Shown: one piece after another, positions 34,522 to 42,748 of the stretch
Layout of the letters: each line of letters opens with the position of its first letter
Position numbering within the stretch: the stretch's first letter is position 1
Source of the DNA: WLMZ01 sp038227995
GTDB taxonomy: Bacteria; Actinomycetota; Acidimicrobiia; Acidimicrobiales; Ilumatobacteraceae
DNA length: 64,000 bases
Reading direction: 5' to 3'
Assembly: GCA_038227995.1 (NCBI GenBank)
Contig: JBBRPP010000001.1
Span: 186,001-250,000, forward strand
Made by a program: the position numbers and the translations under genes
The notes under the pieces: generated by a model
Told to the model about the DNA's origin: nothing
Seen by the model: the letters and a program-made list of their open reading frames with translations, nothing else
Databases searched by the model: none

Positions 34522-34884
34522 ATGGCTCTGACCGACACTGTTTCCTCGTTTGCCCATGATGCCGCACACGCCGCCACCGATCTCGGAAGCGATGCGGCGT
34601 CCACCGTTGCGGACGCCGCCACGCGCGTGGCTCATGTCCTCGCCGCCAAGGCCCCGCAGATCTCGGTGAAGGCGCCGAAGGTGTCGATCAAGCCGCCGAA
34701 GGTGTCTGTCAAGCAGAAGCGTTCAACGGTGAAGGTCGTTCTGCTGATCGCCATGGCACTGGCGTTCGTGGCGGCTGGCGTGGCGAAGATGCGCGGACGC
34801 TCGAAGTCGGTGGCGACGCCCCGGCCCGCTCCCTCCGTCGATCACGATGTGGTCGAGGTCACGCCGACGATGGCCGCTGCCTGA
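34522..34884 (+). CDS. Small membrane protein with Lys-Pro-Val-Ser repeats
   Basis: 120 residues. The first 45 form an amphipathic Ala-rich helix (AHDAAHAATDLGSDAASTVADAATRVAHVLA). Next come three tandem units of the type (K)APKVSVK (residues about 50-72), then a single membrane helix (VVLLIAMALAFVAAGVA) and a basic/Pro-rich tail. AAGGA precedes ATG 34522. No homologue is recognised. Its position between two sigma-like membrane proteins, and repeats loosely echoing the VSLP tail of its left neighbour, suggest a shared envelope context, but this is inference. Confidence 0.65.
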   Translation: MALTDTVSSFAHDAAHAATDLGSDAASTVADAATRVAHVLAAKAPQISVKAPKVSIKPPKVSVKQKRSTVKVVLLIAMALAFVAAGVAKMRGRSKSVATPRPAPSVDHDVVEVTPTMAAA

Positions 34885-34911
34885 TTCGGGCGCTGCGCGG
34901 CCAGTCCGACT

Positions 34912-34929
34912 CCGGCCTGCACAGGCCGG
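34912..34929 (+). terminator. Short GC-rich hairpin after the small membrane protein gene
   Basis: Perfect 7-bp arms (CCGGCCT and AGGCCGG) enclose a GCAC loop 28 bases after the stop codon. There is no T-run; actinobacterial terminators often lack one. Confidence 0.5.
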
Positions 34930-34955
34930 TGCGGGCGGACCCGTATCCTTGATGC

Positions 34956-36056
34956 ATGTCGTCGTCAACCGATTCCCACCAGCCCGTCATCGACGATCAG
35001 GCCGTCGATGACGGTGCTGGCGGTGCTGCCGTGATCGTGCAACGAGTCGCGTTGGGCTTCCAGTGGCCGACGATCGACCCGTTCCTGTTCTGCGTTCACC
35101 ATGATGACGCGTATCCCGTCGCCAACGGATCGTTTGGGCCGGCCGCGTCGCTCGACGGTCGCGAGATCGGTTCCGACTTTGCCGGCATCGACGGCTGGCG
35201 GATGTACCACGGTGACACAGTGCCAGGGTTTCCGCAGCATCCGCATCGCGGCTTCGAGACGGTGACGTTCGTCCGACGTGGTCTCGTCGACCACGCCGAC
35301 TCGCTCGGTGCCGGTGCCCGCTACGGTCGGGGCGATGTCCAGTGGCTGACCGCCGGCAGCGGGATCGTCCACGCCGAGATGTTCCCGCTGCTCGACACCA
35401 ACGAGCCCAACCCAGTCGAGCTGTTCCAGATCTGGGTCAACCTGCCGGCCGCGAGCAAGATGGCCGATCCGTACTTCGCAATGCTGTGGGACACCGAGAT
35501 CCCTCGGCTGCAGATCGCAGACGCGGCCGGCAACACGGCGACCGTCACCGTGGTCGCCGGGTCGCTCGCAGGTCTGGTGCCGCCCAGTCCGCCCCCGGAT
35601 TCATGGGCGGCGCGTGGCGACAGTGACGTCGCGATCTGGCACATCGTCCTCGACCCCGGGGCTCAGTGGGTGATGCCGGCGGCGACGTCACCGGACGCCG
35701 TCCGTACGATCTATCTCTTCGAGGGGTCGTCGATGACGATCGCGGGAGAGGAGCTCACAGCTTCGACCGGTGCGGTGCTGCGCAGCGACATCGACGTCGA
35801 ACTCGTCGCGGGGTCACGCGTCGAGTGTCTCGTGCTGCAGGGTCGTCCCATCGGCGAGCCTGTCGCCCAGTACGGACCGTTCGTGATGAACGACGAGGAC
35901 GAGATTCGTCGCGCGTTCGCGGACTATCGACGGACCGGCTTCGGGGGCTGGCCGTGGCCGGTCGACGGACCCGTGCACGGTGAATCGCCCGCACGCTTTG
36001 CGCGGCGACCTGACGGAACCGTCGAGACGCCTGAAGGCCTCGCCACGGCGCGCTGA
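34956..36056 (+). CDS. Pirin-family protein
   Basis: 366 residues, a bicupin. The N-terminal cupin has the pirin metal motif HPHRGFETVTF plus GAGARYGRGDVQWLTAGSGIVHAEM. The second cupin holds the 'SVECLVLQGRPIGEPVAQYGPFVMN' signature. Bacterial pirins are metal-binding and often show quercetin-dioxygenase-like activity or redox sensing. It is cytoplasmic. The C-terminal 30 residues, Arg-rich, extend past the usual fold. Confidence 0.9.
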   Translation: MSSSTDSHQPVIDDQAVDDGAGGAAVIVQRVALGFQWPTIDPFLFCVHHDDAYPVANGSFGPAASLDGREIGSDFAGIDGWRMYHGDTVPGFPQHPHRGFETVTFVRRGLVDHADSLGAGARYGRGDVQWLTAGSGIVHAEMFPLLDTNEPNPVELFQIWVNLPAASKMADPYFAMLWDTEIPRLQIADAAGNTATVTVVAGSLAGLVPPSPPPDSWAARGDSDVAIWHIVLDPGAQWVMPAATSPDAVRTIYLFEGSSMTIAGEELTASTGAVLRSDIDVELVAGSRVECLVLQGRPIGEPVAQYGPFVMNDEDEIRRAFADYRRTGFGGWPWPVDGPVHGESPARFARRPDGTVETPEGLATAR

Positions 36057-36072
36057 CCACATCCTCGGTGAC

Positions 36073-38166
36073 TCAGCGATCGAGATCGCGGATGACCGAG
36101 CCGTTGCGGTCGATCAGTTGCGCGGTGAACGCGGCGCGCTCGCTGAACGCGAAAGCAGCGCCGACGAGCGACTCGTCGCCGACGTGCACCAGCGGAACAT
36201 CAACGGGCTGTCCGTCAACGACCGTGACCCGCAGCGCCACGGCGCCGGTCGGCGGCGACGCAAAGGTCGCTGCAACGACTGTGGCGTCGAGGAAGTCGGC
36301 GCGGACCAACGGGTGCTCGGGATCGTCGCTGACGGCGAGCTGGTACAACGACGAGTGCTGATACCCGGAACCGGAGACATCGCTGTGGCGGAATTCGGTC
36401 ACGAGCAGCAACTGGTTGCGCCCGGCATCCTGCAACGTGACGGACCATGTGTCGCCTGCGCTGGTGATCTCGCTGCCGATCCCCACCTGGTGCGGCGATC
36501 CTTCGAACGTCGTGGGCTTGGCCGGTCCCGGCGCGTTCTGCAGGGTCAGCCACTGCTGCGGGGATGCCGGTCGAAGTGAGGCGACGAACGCGATCAGATC
36601 GGCCTCCGAAACGTTGCCTGACACGATGACGGTTCGCGCGCCCTCGTGCCAGATCGCAGAGCGAATCAGCGTGTCGCGGTCGTCGACTTGACCGAGGACG
36701 ACCAGCCGCCGGCCGATGGTGACGGTCGAATCAGCGGGAACCGTGGAGGGAACGGGCGTGTCGAGCAGGAGTCGTGCCGCGAGGATGTCGTTCACCGTCT
36801 GAGGGCCGGAGGAGATCTGGACGAACGCATCTCCGGTCGCCGCGGCGTAATAGCCGCTGGCCTCGACCGAGGCGAAGCCGAGGAGATCGAGTTCGACCGC
36901 CGCGGATCGGCCCGCGATCCGTGGTGACAGACCGTGCAGAACGGGGTCGGCTGCTGGACCGAACGCGAGCGTGCCGTCAATGCCGAACGTGACCGATCCG
37001 ACCAGCGTGGTGAGCTCGCGCAGGGTGATGCCGAATGTGCGGAAGTGCAGCAGCGCATCGTGCGGCAATTGCACGGTCAACGAGAGCTCGCCGCCGGCAT
37101 CGCTGAGCAGCGCGTCATAGCCGGCGACGACGACGCGTTCGGCCGCAGGATCCGTCGACAGGCTGCCCGGATTCGGGGCGTTGGTCGCTGCGACGGCGAA
37201 CCATCGACCCCTGGTGTGGGTGGCGTCGTCCGACGACCACAACTGACGTGTCGACGTGTCGGCCGTCGCCCCGAAGGTCGAGTCCGACACCCCGGAGCCC
37301 ACGTAGCCGTTCGGGATCGGGTCGGCGATGAACCCGACGCTGGCCAGGTTGGTCGAGCTGGTGTCGACGTTCGCGTCGACGGTGGTGTCCGCGCTCGAAT
37401 CAGTGGTCGTGTCGGCGGTTTCTCCCACACTCTCGGTCGGGTCCTTCTTCGACGGGTTGACAGTGCCGACGGTCTCGGTGGGATCCTTCTTCGATCTGCT
37501 TGCGTTCGTCAGCAGCGGCTTCGCGCGCAGGGCGCCGGAGACATCCGCAGGCGAGCGATCGCCGGATCGATCGAGCCAGACAACGGTCGCGACGAGAATC
37601 GCGACGAGACCGACGCCAACCGCGATGAACCGCCAACGTCGGCGGTCGGCCCGCGCGGCGGGACGCGAGACGGCAGGGCGGTTCTCGAGTGCAGTTCTCG
37701 CTGCGGCGCGCAGTCGGTCGTCGAACCAGACTTCGTTCAGACGAAATGCTTCGGCGGGGGATGTCGATGATCGAGAGCGCAGCTGGAGCGTGCCGTCGGA
37801 GATCGCGGCGTCGACGATGGCCGGTGACTCGTCGAGAGCGGACGCGATGGCGGTGATCTGCTGGCCACCGATCGAATGCATCTCGACGGTCACCCGTTGC
37901 AGCGGAGTGAGTGAGGCGACGGGTTCGTTCCCGGTTGGCAACCCGTTGGCTGAACGTCGCCGAAGGTACGTTCGGCGCGCCGCCTCGAAGACCTTGTTCG
38001 GTTGGGTGCCTGGTTCGGTGAGGTCCAGAGCGGCGTACGTGTCGACCAGCAGCTCCAGCGCCATCGAGTGGTCGCCGGCGGTGAGCCTGCACAGCAACGC
38101 AAAGGTGGCTGCAGCGCTCTCGTCGAAAGCCGCAAGTCGAGCCGGGTCACCCGCGCCGACAGTCAC
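36073..38166 (-). CDS. Membrane protein with degenerate sigma-factor-like cytoplasmic domain and large extracellular part
   Basis: 697 residues from GTG 38166. Residues 1-60 resemble a worn sigma region 2. Residues about 85-135 resemble region 4 (LTPLQRVTVEMHSIGGQQITAIASALDESPAIVDAAI). A membrane helix follows (about 178-200, FIAVGVGLVAILVATVVWL). The outside part begins with two SKKDPTE-x-VG units and an Asp/Thr-rich linker, then about 430 residues of beta-rich sequence with no recognised motif. The sigma-like part may no longer bind polymerase. With the fusion gene 3 kb to the left, this gives two membrane proteins of the same cytoplasmic type. It converges on the pirin gene. Confidence 0.7.
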   Translation of the reverse strand: MTVGAGDPARLAAFDESAAATFALLCRLTAGDHSMALELLVDTYAALDLTEPGTQPNKVFEAARRTYLRRRSANGLPTGNEPVASLTPLQRVTVEMHSIGGQQITAIASALDESPAIVDAAISDGTLQLRSRSSTSPAEAFRLNEVWFDDRLRAAARTALENRPAVSRPAARADRRRWRFIAVGVGLVAILVATVVWLDRSGDRSPADVSGALRAKPLLTNASRSKKDPTETVGTVNPSKKDPTESVGETADTTTDSSADTTVDANVDTSSTNLASVGFIADPIPNGYVGSGVSDSTFGATADTSTRQLWSSDDATHTRGRWFAVAATNAPNPGSLSTDPAAERVVVAGYDALLSDAGGELSLTVQLPHDALLHFRTFGITLRELTTLVGSVTFGIDGTLAFGPAADPVLHGLSPRIAGRSAAVELDLLGFASVEASGYYAAATGDAFVQISSGPQTVNDILAARLLLDTPVPSTVPADSTVTIGRRLVVLGQVDDRDTLIRSAIWHEGARTVIVSGNVSEADLIAFVASLRPASPQQWLTLQNAPGPAKPTTFEGSPHQVGIGSEITSAGDTWSVTLQDAGRNQLLLVTEFRHSDVSGSGYQHSSLYQLAVSDDPEHPLVRADFLDATVVAATFASPPTGAVALRVTVVDGQPVDVPLVHVGDESLVGAAFAFSERAAFTAQLIDRNGSVIRDLDR

Positions 38167-38175
38167 GTTCGTACG

Positions 38176-38919
38176 TTAGCCCCCGGCTCTCGACGTGGAT
38201 CGGCGCGAGTGGCCCAGCATTTCACCGAGTCGCGCCGCCGCCGCGGCCACAGCAGCACGTGCGTCGAGCAACGCATTGCCGTCCAGGCGGAAGCTCGGGC
38301 CGACGAGGTTGATCGCCGCGACGATTCCGTCGGCGGAACGAATGGGAGCACTGACCGCGGTGATGCCCGGCTCGAGCTTGCCTTCGCGTGCGGTTGCGCC
38401 ATCGGCGTCAACACGCCCGCGCAATGCGGCGCCGACCGCAGTGCCCGCGCCGGAGAAGTCTCGATCGAGCCAACCGCTGTGGCGCAGTGCGTGCTGCCCG
38501 GGGGCGGTCGCGACGTAGACGATCGTCCCGTCGTCGTTGCCGAGTGCGAGGTACACGGATTCGCCGGTGGCCGACGACAGTTCGTCGAGGACAGGTTGCG
38601 CCGTGGCCGGCAATGATCTGCCGACGAAGATCGTTCGCGCCAGTGCGACGAGCTGAGGGCCGGGACGGTAGAGCTGGTCGTCGACGCCGCGGGAAAGCAG
38701 ACCGGCACCTTCGAGTGAACGCAGTTGGCGCAACGCCGTGCTGGGAACGAGCCCGACGGCGGACGCGGCTTCTGTCAGGCTCAGCGCACGAGCTGATCCA
38801 CCGACGACGGTGAGCAACTGGAGGACCCGATCGGACGACCGTGGCCCGGCCGATGACGATTCGTCCGAGCCGCGCCGAGTCGTCCTTGCAGTTTCACTCT
38901 GTAGTGATAGATTGCGCAC
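38176..38919 (-). CDS. IclR-family transcriptional regulator of the hut operon
   Basis: 247 residues. The N-terminal winged helix (SSDRVLQLLTVVGGSARALSLTEAASAVGLVPSTALRQLRSLEGAGLL) and the C-terminal GAF-like effector domain with GESVYLALGNDDGTIVYVATAPG are family typical. Only GTG 38919 is a possible start, and it lies one base from the hutH GTG on the other strand. The divergent position makes it the probable local regulator of histidine use, binding histidine or urocanate. That role is inference; in proteobacteria the hut repressor is HutC (GntR family). Confidence 0.87.
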   Translation of the reverse strand: MRNLSLQSETARTTRRGSDESSSAGPRSSDRVLQLLTVVGGSARALSLTEAASAVGLVPSTALRQLRSLEGAGLLSRGVDDQLYRPGPQLVALARTIFVGRSLPATAQPVLDELSSATGESVYLALGNDDGTIVYVATAPGQHALRHSGWLDRDFSGAGTAVGAALRGRVDADGATAREGKLEPGITAVSAPIRSADGIVAAINLVGPSFRLDGNALLDARAAVAAAAARLGEMLGHSRRSTSRAGG

Positions 38920-38926
38920 AGTGAAA
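38892..38926. promoter_or_regulatory. Inverted repeat spanning both divergent start codons (iclR/hutH)
   Basis: TTTCACT at 38892-38898 and AGTGAAA at 38920-38926 are perfect 7-base arms 21 bases apart. The hutH GTG lies in the right arm and the iclR GTG just inside it. It is a candidate IclR operator that also constrains translation start sites. Confidence 0.5.
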
Positions 38927-40468
38927 GTCTACAACGAACCCATCGAGCTGTCGACACAGGGCATTTCTCGGGCCGACGTCGTTGCCGCCGCCCGTCACGA
39001 GGCCACCGTCTCGCTGGGTGTCGACGCGCGCGAAGCAATGCAACGTTCGGCCGCGATCGTCGACGGGTTCGTGCACGCCGATGTCCCGGTCTACGGCGTC
39101 ACCACTGGTTTCGGTTCGCTCGCGAGCGTGGTGATCCCGCCCGACCGCACGGCCGAGCTGCAGCTGGCCCTGCTCCGCTCGCATGCCGCAGGGATGGGGC
39201 CCGAGATCGAGCGCGAGGTCATCCGTGGATTGATGGTGCTGCGCGCTCGAAGCCTTGCGTTGGGCTACTCGGGTGTCCGCCCGGAAGTCGCCGAAGGTCT
39301 GATCGCGATGCTCAACGCCGGGATCACTCCCGTCGTCCACGAGTTCGGTTCGCTGGGCGCCAGCGGCGACCTCGCACCGCTCGCGCACGTCGCGATGGTG
39401 CTCGTCGGCGAGGGTGCCGCGCGCGACACGTCCGGAGTCGTCATCAGCGGGCGAGACGCCCTCGTCGCGGCCGGGCTGGCACCGCTCGTCCTGCGCGAGA
39501 AGGAGGGCCTGGCGCTGATCAACGGCACCGATGGCATGCTCGGCATGCTGTGCCTCGCGCTGCACGATCTACGCGGCCTGTACGCCGTTGCCGACATCGC
39601 TGCCGCGATGTCCGTCGAAGCTCTGCTCGGCACCGATCGGGCATTCGCCGCGGACCTGCAGGCGCTGCGCCCTCAGGTCGGTCAGGCGGTGAGCGCCGCC
39701 AACCTGCAGCGCATCCTGGCCGGGTCGGCCATCGTCGCCAGCCATCGTCACGGCGACAGCCGGGTGCAGGACGCGTATTCGCTGCGGTGCACGCCTCAGG
39801 TGCACGGCGCCGGACGCGACACGATCGCGTACGCGGAGACGATTGCGGATCGCGAGTTGTTGGCAGCCATCGACAACCCGATGATCCTGCCCGACGGTCG
39901 GGTCGAATCGTGCGGCAACTTCCATGGGGCGCCGATCGGATACGTGCTCGACTTCCTCGCTGTGGCCGTGGCCGATGTGGGGGCGCTGTCCGAACGGCGC
40001 ACCGACAGGATGCTCGACCCGTCGCGATCGTTCGGACTCCCGCCGTTCCTTGCACCTGACGCCGGGGTCAACTCGGGGATGATGATCGCGCACTACACCC
40101 AAGCGGCAATGGTGTCCGAGAACCGGCGTCTGGCCGTGCCGGCCAGCGTCGACACGATGGCAACGAGCGCGATGCAGGAAGACCACGTGTCGATGGGGTG
40201 GAGCGCGGCGCGCAAGCTGCGCGTGGCAGTCGCCAACCTGACCCGCATCCTCGCGGTCGAGATCACGTGCGCAGCGCGGGCGCTCGACCTGCGTCACCCG
40301 CTTCAGCCGTCGTCGGCAACATCTGCAGCTCTGCGCGTGGTGCGTGAGCACATCGACGGTCCGGGTCCGGACCGCTGGCTGTCGCCCGAGCTCGCCGCTG
40401 TCGAGCAACTCGTCCGCCTCGGAACCATCACCTCCGCCGTCACCGACATCATCGGCGACCTCGGTTGA
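38921..40468 (+). CDS. hutH: Histidine ammonia-lyase
   Basis: 515 residues from GTG 38921. The self-cyclising MIO triad A147-S148-G149 sits in SLGASGDLAPLAHV, and YGVTTGFGSLA, QDAYSLRCTPQVHGA and NPMILPDGRVESCGNFHG are conserved active-site blocks. It removes ammonia from histidine to form trans-urocanate, the first step of histidine catabolism in the cytoplasm. It is the first gene of the hutH-hutU-def-hutF-hutI operon, with a 33-base gap to hutU. The frame extends leftward to 38738 but that part is antisense to iclR. Confidence 0.93.
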   Translation: MKVYNEPIELSTQGISRADVVAAARHEATVSLGVDAREAMQRSAAIVDGFVHADVPVYGVTTGFGSLASVVIPPDRTAELQLALLRSHAAGMGPEIEREVIRGLMVLRARSLALGYSGVRPEVAEGLIAMLNAGITPVVHEFGSLGASGDLAPLAHVAMVLVGEGAARDTSGVVISGRDALVAAGLAPLVLREKEGLALINGTDGMLGMLCLALHDLRGLYAVADIAAAMSVEALLGTDRAFAADLQALRPQVGQAVSAANLQRILAGSAIVASHRHGDSRVQDAYSLRCTPQVHGAGRDTIAYAETIADRELLAAIDNPMILPDGRVESCGNFHGAPIGYVLDFLAVAVADVGALSERRTDRMLDPSRSFGLPPFLAPDAGVNSGMMIAHYTQAAMVSENRRLAVPASVDTMATSAMQEDHVSMGWSAARKLRVAVANLTRILAVEITCAARALDLRHPLQPSSATSAALRVVREHIDGPGPDRWLSPELAAVEQLVRLGTITSAVTDIIGDLG

Positions 40469-40501
40469 ACACCTCGCTCGCGAGAGAAAGGACATCATCA
40501 G

Positions 40502-42157
40502 ATGTCAGGACCACGTGAAGTACGCGCCGCCCGCGGCTCGCAGCTGTCGTGCCGCAGCTGGCCGCAAGAAGCAGCGTTGCGGATGCTCTGCAACAACCTC
40601 GACCCCGATGTGGCCGAGCGCCCCGATGACCTCGTCGTGTACGGCGGCACCGGCCGCGCAGTGCGATCATGGGACGCGTTCGACGTCATCTGCCGCACGT
40701 TGACGACGCTGGCCGACGACGAGACGATGCTCGTCCAGAGCGGCAAGCCGGTTGGCGTGATGCGGACCCACGAGTGGGCGCCGCGTGTGCTGATCGCGAA
40801 CTCGAACCTGGTACCGGAATGGGCCAATTGGGACGAGTTCCGTCGCCTCGAACACCAGGGTCTGACGATGTACGGGCAGATGACAGCCGGGTCATGGATC
40901 TACATCGGGACGCAAGGCATCCTGCAGGGCACGTACGAGTGCTTCGCGGCGATCGCCCGGAAGCGCTTCGGTGGCTCGTTGGCGGGCACGATCACGGTGA
41001 CGGCCGGTCTGGGCGGGATGGGTGGCGCGCAGCCGCTCGCGGTCACGCTCAACGGTGGCGTGGCGCTGTGCATCGACATCGACCCGGTGAGCATCCAGCG
41101 CCGCCTCGCGACTCGGTATCTCGACGAACTCGCTGATTCGTACGACGACGCCCTGGCCAGGTGTCGAGCTGCCAAGGCGGCGAAGAAGGCCGTCTCGATC
41201 GGCTTGGTCGGCAACGCCGCCGACATCGTGCCGAAGCTGCTCGCCGACGGATTCGAGGCCGACATCGTCACCGACCAGACCAGCGCCCATGATCCGCTCA
41301 GCTATCTGCCGACCGACCTGACGATGCAGGCCGCGGCCCAGCTGCGAATCGACTCACCCGAGACATTCATCCGCCGCTCCCGTGAGTCCATGGCGCGCCA
41401 CGTCGAGGCCATGGTGGGCTTTCAGGACGCCGGCGCAGAAGTGTTCGACTACGGCAACAGCTTGCGCGCAGAGGCGGTGCTCGGCGGCTACGAGCGAGCG
41501 TTTGAGTATCCCGGCTTCCTGCCCGCCTACATCCGGCCACTGTTCTGCGAAGGACTGGGTCCGTTCCGGTGGGTCGCGCTGTCCGGTGATCCGGCCGACA
41601 TCGCAGCAACCGACCGCGCCGTCCTGGAAGAGTTTCCCGACAACGACGATCTGCACAAGTGGATTCGGCTGGCCGGCGAGCGCGTCGCGTTCCAGGGTCT
41701 GCCGGCCCGCATCTGCTGGCTCGGTTACGGCGAGCGCCACCGTCTCGGGTTGCGTTTCAACGAGATGGTGAAGCGCGGCGAGCTGTCGGCGCCGATCGTG
41801 ATCGGCCGCGATCACCTCGACTCCGGTTCGGTTGCCTCGCCCTACCGCGAGACCGAGGGCATGATGGACGGCTCCGATGCGATCGCCGACTGGCCGTTGC
41901 TGAACGCACTCGTGAACACGTCGTCGGGGGCCACATGGGTGAGCATTCACCACGGCGGTGGCGTCGGCATCGGACGTTCGATCCACGCCGGTCAGGTCAC
42001 GGTGGCTGATGGCACCGATCTCGCTGCCCAGAAGCTCGAGCGGGTGCTCACCAACGATCCCGGGATGGGTGTGATCCGTCACGCCGACGCGGGGTACGAC
42101 ATCGCCAAACGGGTCGCCGCGGAGCGCGGTGTCGTCGTGCCTATGGTTGATGCATGA
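40502..42157 (+). CDS. hutU: Urocanate hydratase
   Basis: 551 residues. A GAAAGGA site precedes ATG 40502. Conserved blocks include VVYGGTGRA, LVQSGKPVGVMRTHE, the NAD-binding TAGLGGMGGAQPLAVTLNGG, DQTSAHDPL and the C-terminal WVSIHHGGGVGIGRSIHAGQV. It converts urocanate to 4-imidazolone-5-propionate using tightly bound NAD. Its stop overlaps the start of the deformylase gene by four bases (ATGA). Confidence 0.94.
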   Translation: MSGPREVRAARGSQLSCRSWPQEAALRMLCNNLDPDVAERPDDLVVYGGTGRAVRSWDAFDVICRTLTTLADDETMLVQSGKPVGVMRTHEWAPRVLIANSNLVPEWANWDEFRRLEHQGLTMYGQMTAGSWIYIGTQGILQGTYECFAAIARKRFGGSLAGTITVTAGLGGMGGAQPLAVTLNGGVALCIDIDPVSIQRRLATRYLDELADSYDDALARCRAAKAAKKAVSIGLVGNAADIVPKLLADGFEADIVTDQTSAHDPLSYLPTDLTMQAAAQLRIDSPETFIRRSRESMARHVEAMVGFQDAGAEVFDYGNSLRAEAVLGGYERAFEYPGFLPAYIRPLFCEGLGPFRWVALSGDPADIAATDRAVLEEFPDNDDLHKWIRLAGERVAFQGLPARICWLGYGERHRLGLRFNEMVKRGELSAPIVIGRDHLDSGSVASPYRETEGMMDGSDAIADWPLLNALVNTSSGATWVSIHHGGGVGIGRSIHAGQVTVADGTDLAAQKLERVLTNDPGMGVIRHADAGYDIAKRVAAERGVVVPMVDA

Positions 42158-42744
42158 TCCGCGAGATCCTCACCGTCGGTCATCCGACGTTGCGCGAACC
42201 GGCGAGGCGGATCACCGCCGACGAGTTGACGAGTCCAGCGATGCAACAGCTGATCGACGACATGATCGACACGATGCGCAACGCCAACGGTGCTGGAATC
42301 GCTGCCAACCAGGTCGGTGAGCCGGTTCGGATCACGGTCATCGAGGTCAACGACAATCCTCGCTACCCGTACAAGCCGCGCATCCCACTCACCGTCGTGG
42401 TCAACCCGGTCATCGACATCGTCGGCGACGAACGATTCGACGTCAACGAAGGTTGTCTGAGCGTGCCCAACTTGCGCGGCGAGGTCAGCCGTGCCGTGAC
42501 GGTCAGGGTGCGCTACCTCGACCGAGAGGGCAATGAACACGACGACCTCGTCCACGGGTTGACGGCCGGCACGTTCCAGCACGAGTGCGACCACCTCGAC
42601 GGTGTTCTGTTCCTCGACCGCGTGACCGACACGCGAACGTTGACAACGTGGGAGCAGTTCGAGACGTTCCATCGCGCAGCCTTCATCGAGCGCATCACAG
42701 CGTTCGTCGATCGCATCTCGGCCGAGCATCCCGCCCAGGGCTGA
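42154..42744 (+). CDS. def: Peptide deformylase homologue inside the hut operon
   Basis: 196 residues with all three deformylase motifs intact: G46-AGIAANQ53, E99-GC101-LS (metal Cys) and Q142-H143-ECDH147 (metal His pair and catalytic Glu144). The family removes formyl groups from nascent N-formyl-methionine chains. Here the gene is translationally coupled to hutU and lies five bases before hutF. Normal def genes sit with fmt or housekeeping genes, so a second copy dedicated to this operon is possible. Deformylation of N-formylglutamate, the product of HutF, is an attractive but untested role. Confidence 0.88.
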   Translation: MIREILTVGHPTLREPARRITADELTSPAMQQLIDDMIDTMRNANGAGIAANQVGEPVRITVIEVNDNPRYPYKPRIPLTVVVNPVIDIVGDERFDVNEGCLSVPNLRGEVSRAVTVRVRYLDREGNEHDDLVHGLTAGTFQHECDHLDGVLFLDRVTDTRTLTTWEQFETFHRAAFIERITAFVDRISAEHPAQG

Positions 42745-42748
42745 GGCG

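Noticed and set aside
38738..38920. Upstream extension of the hutH frame
   Set aside because: It is antisense to iclR, and the HutH start region begins at 38921; the extra residues are Arg/Ser-rich and non-conserved.
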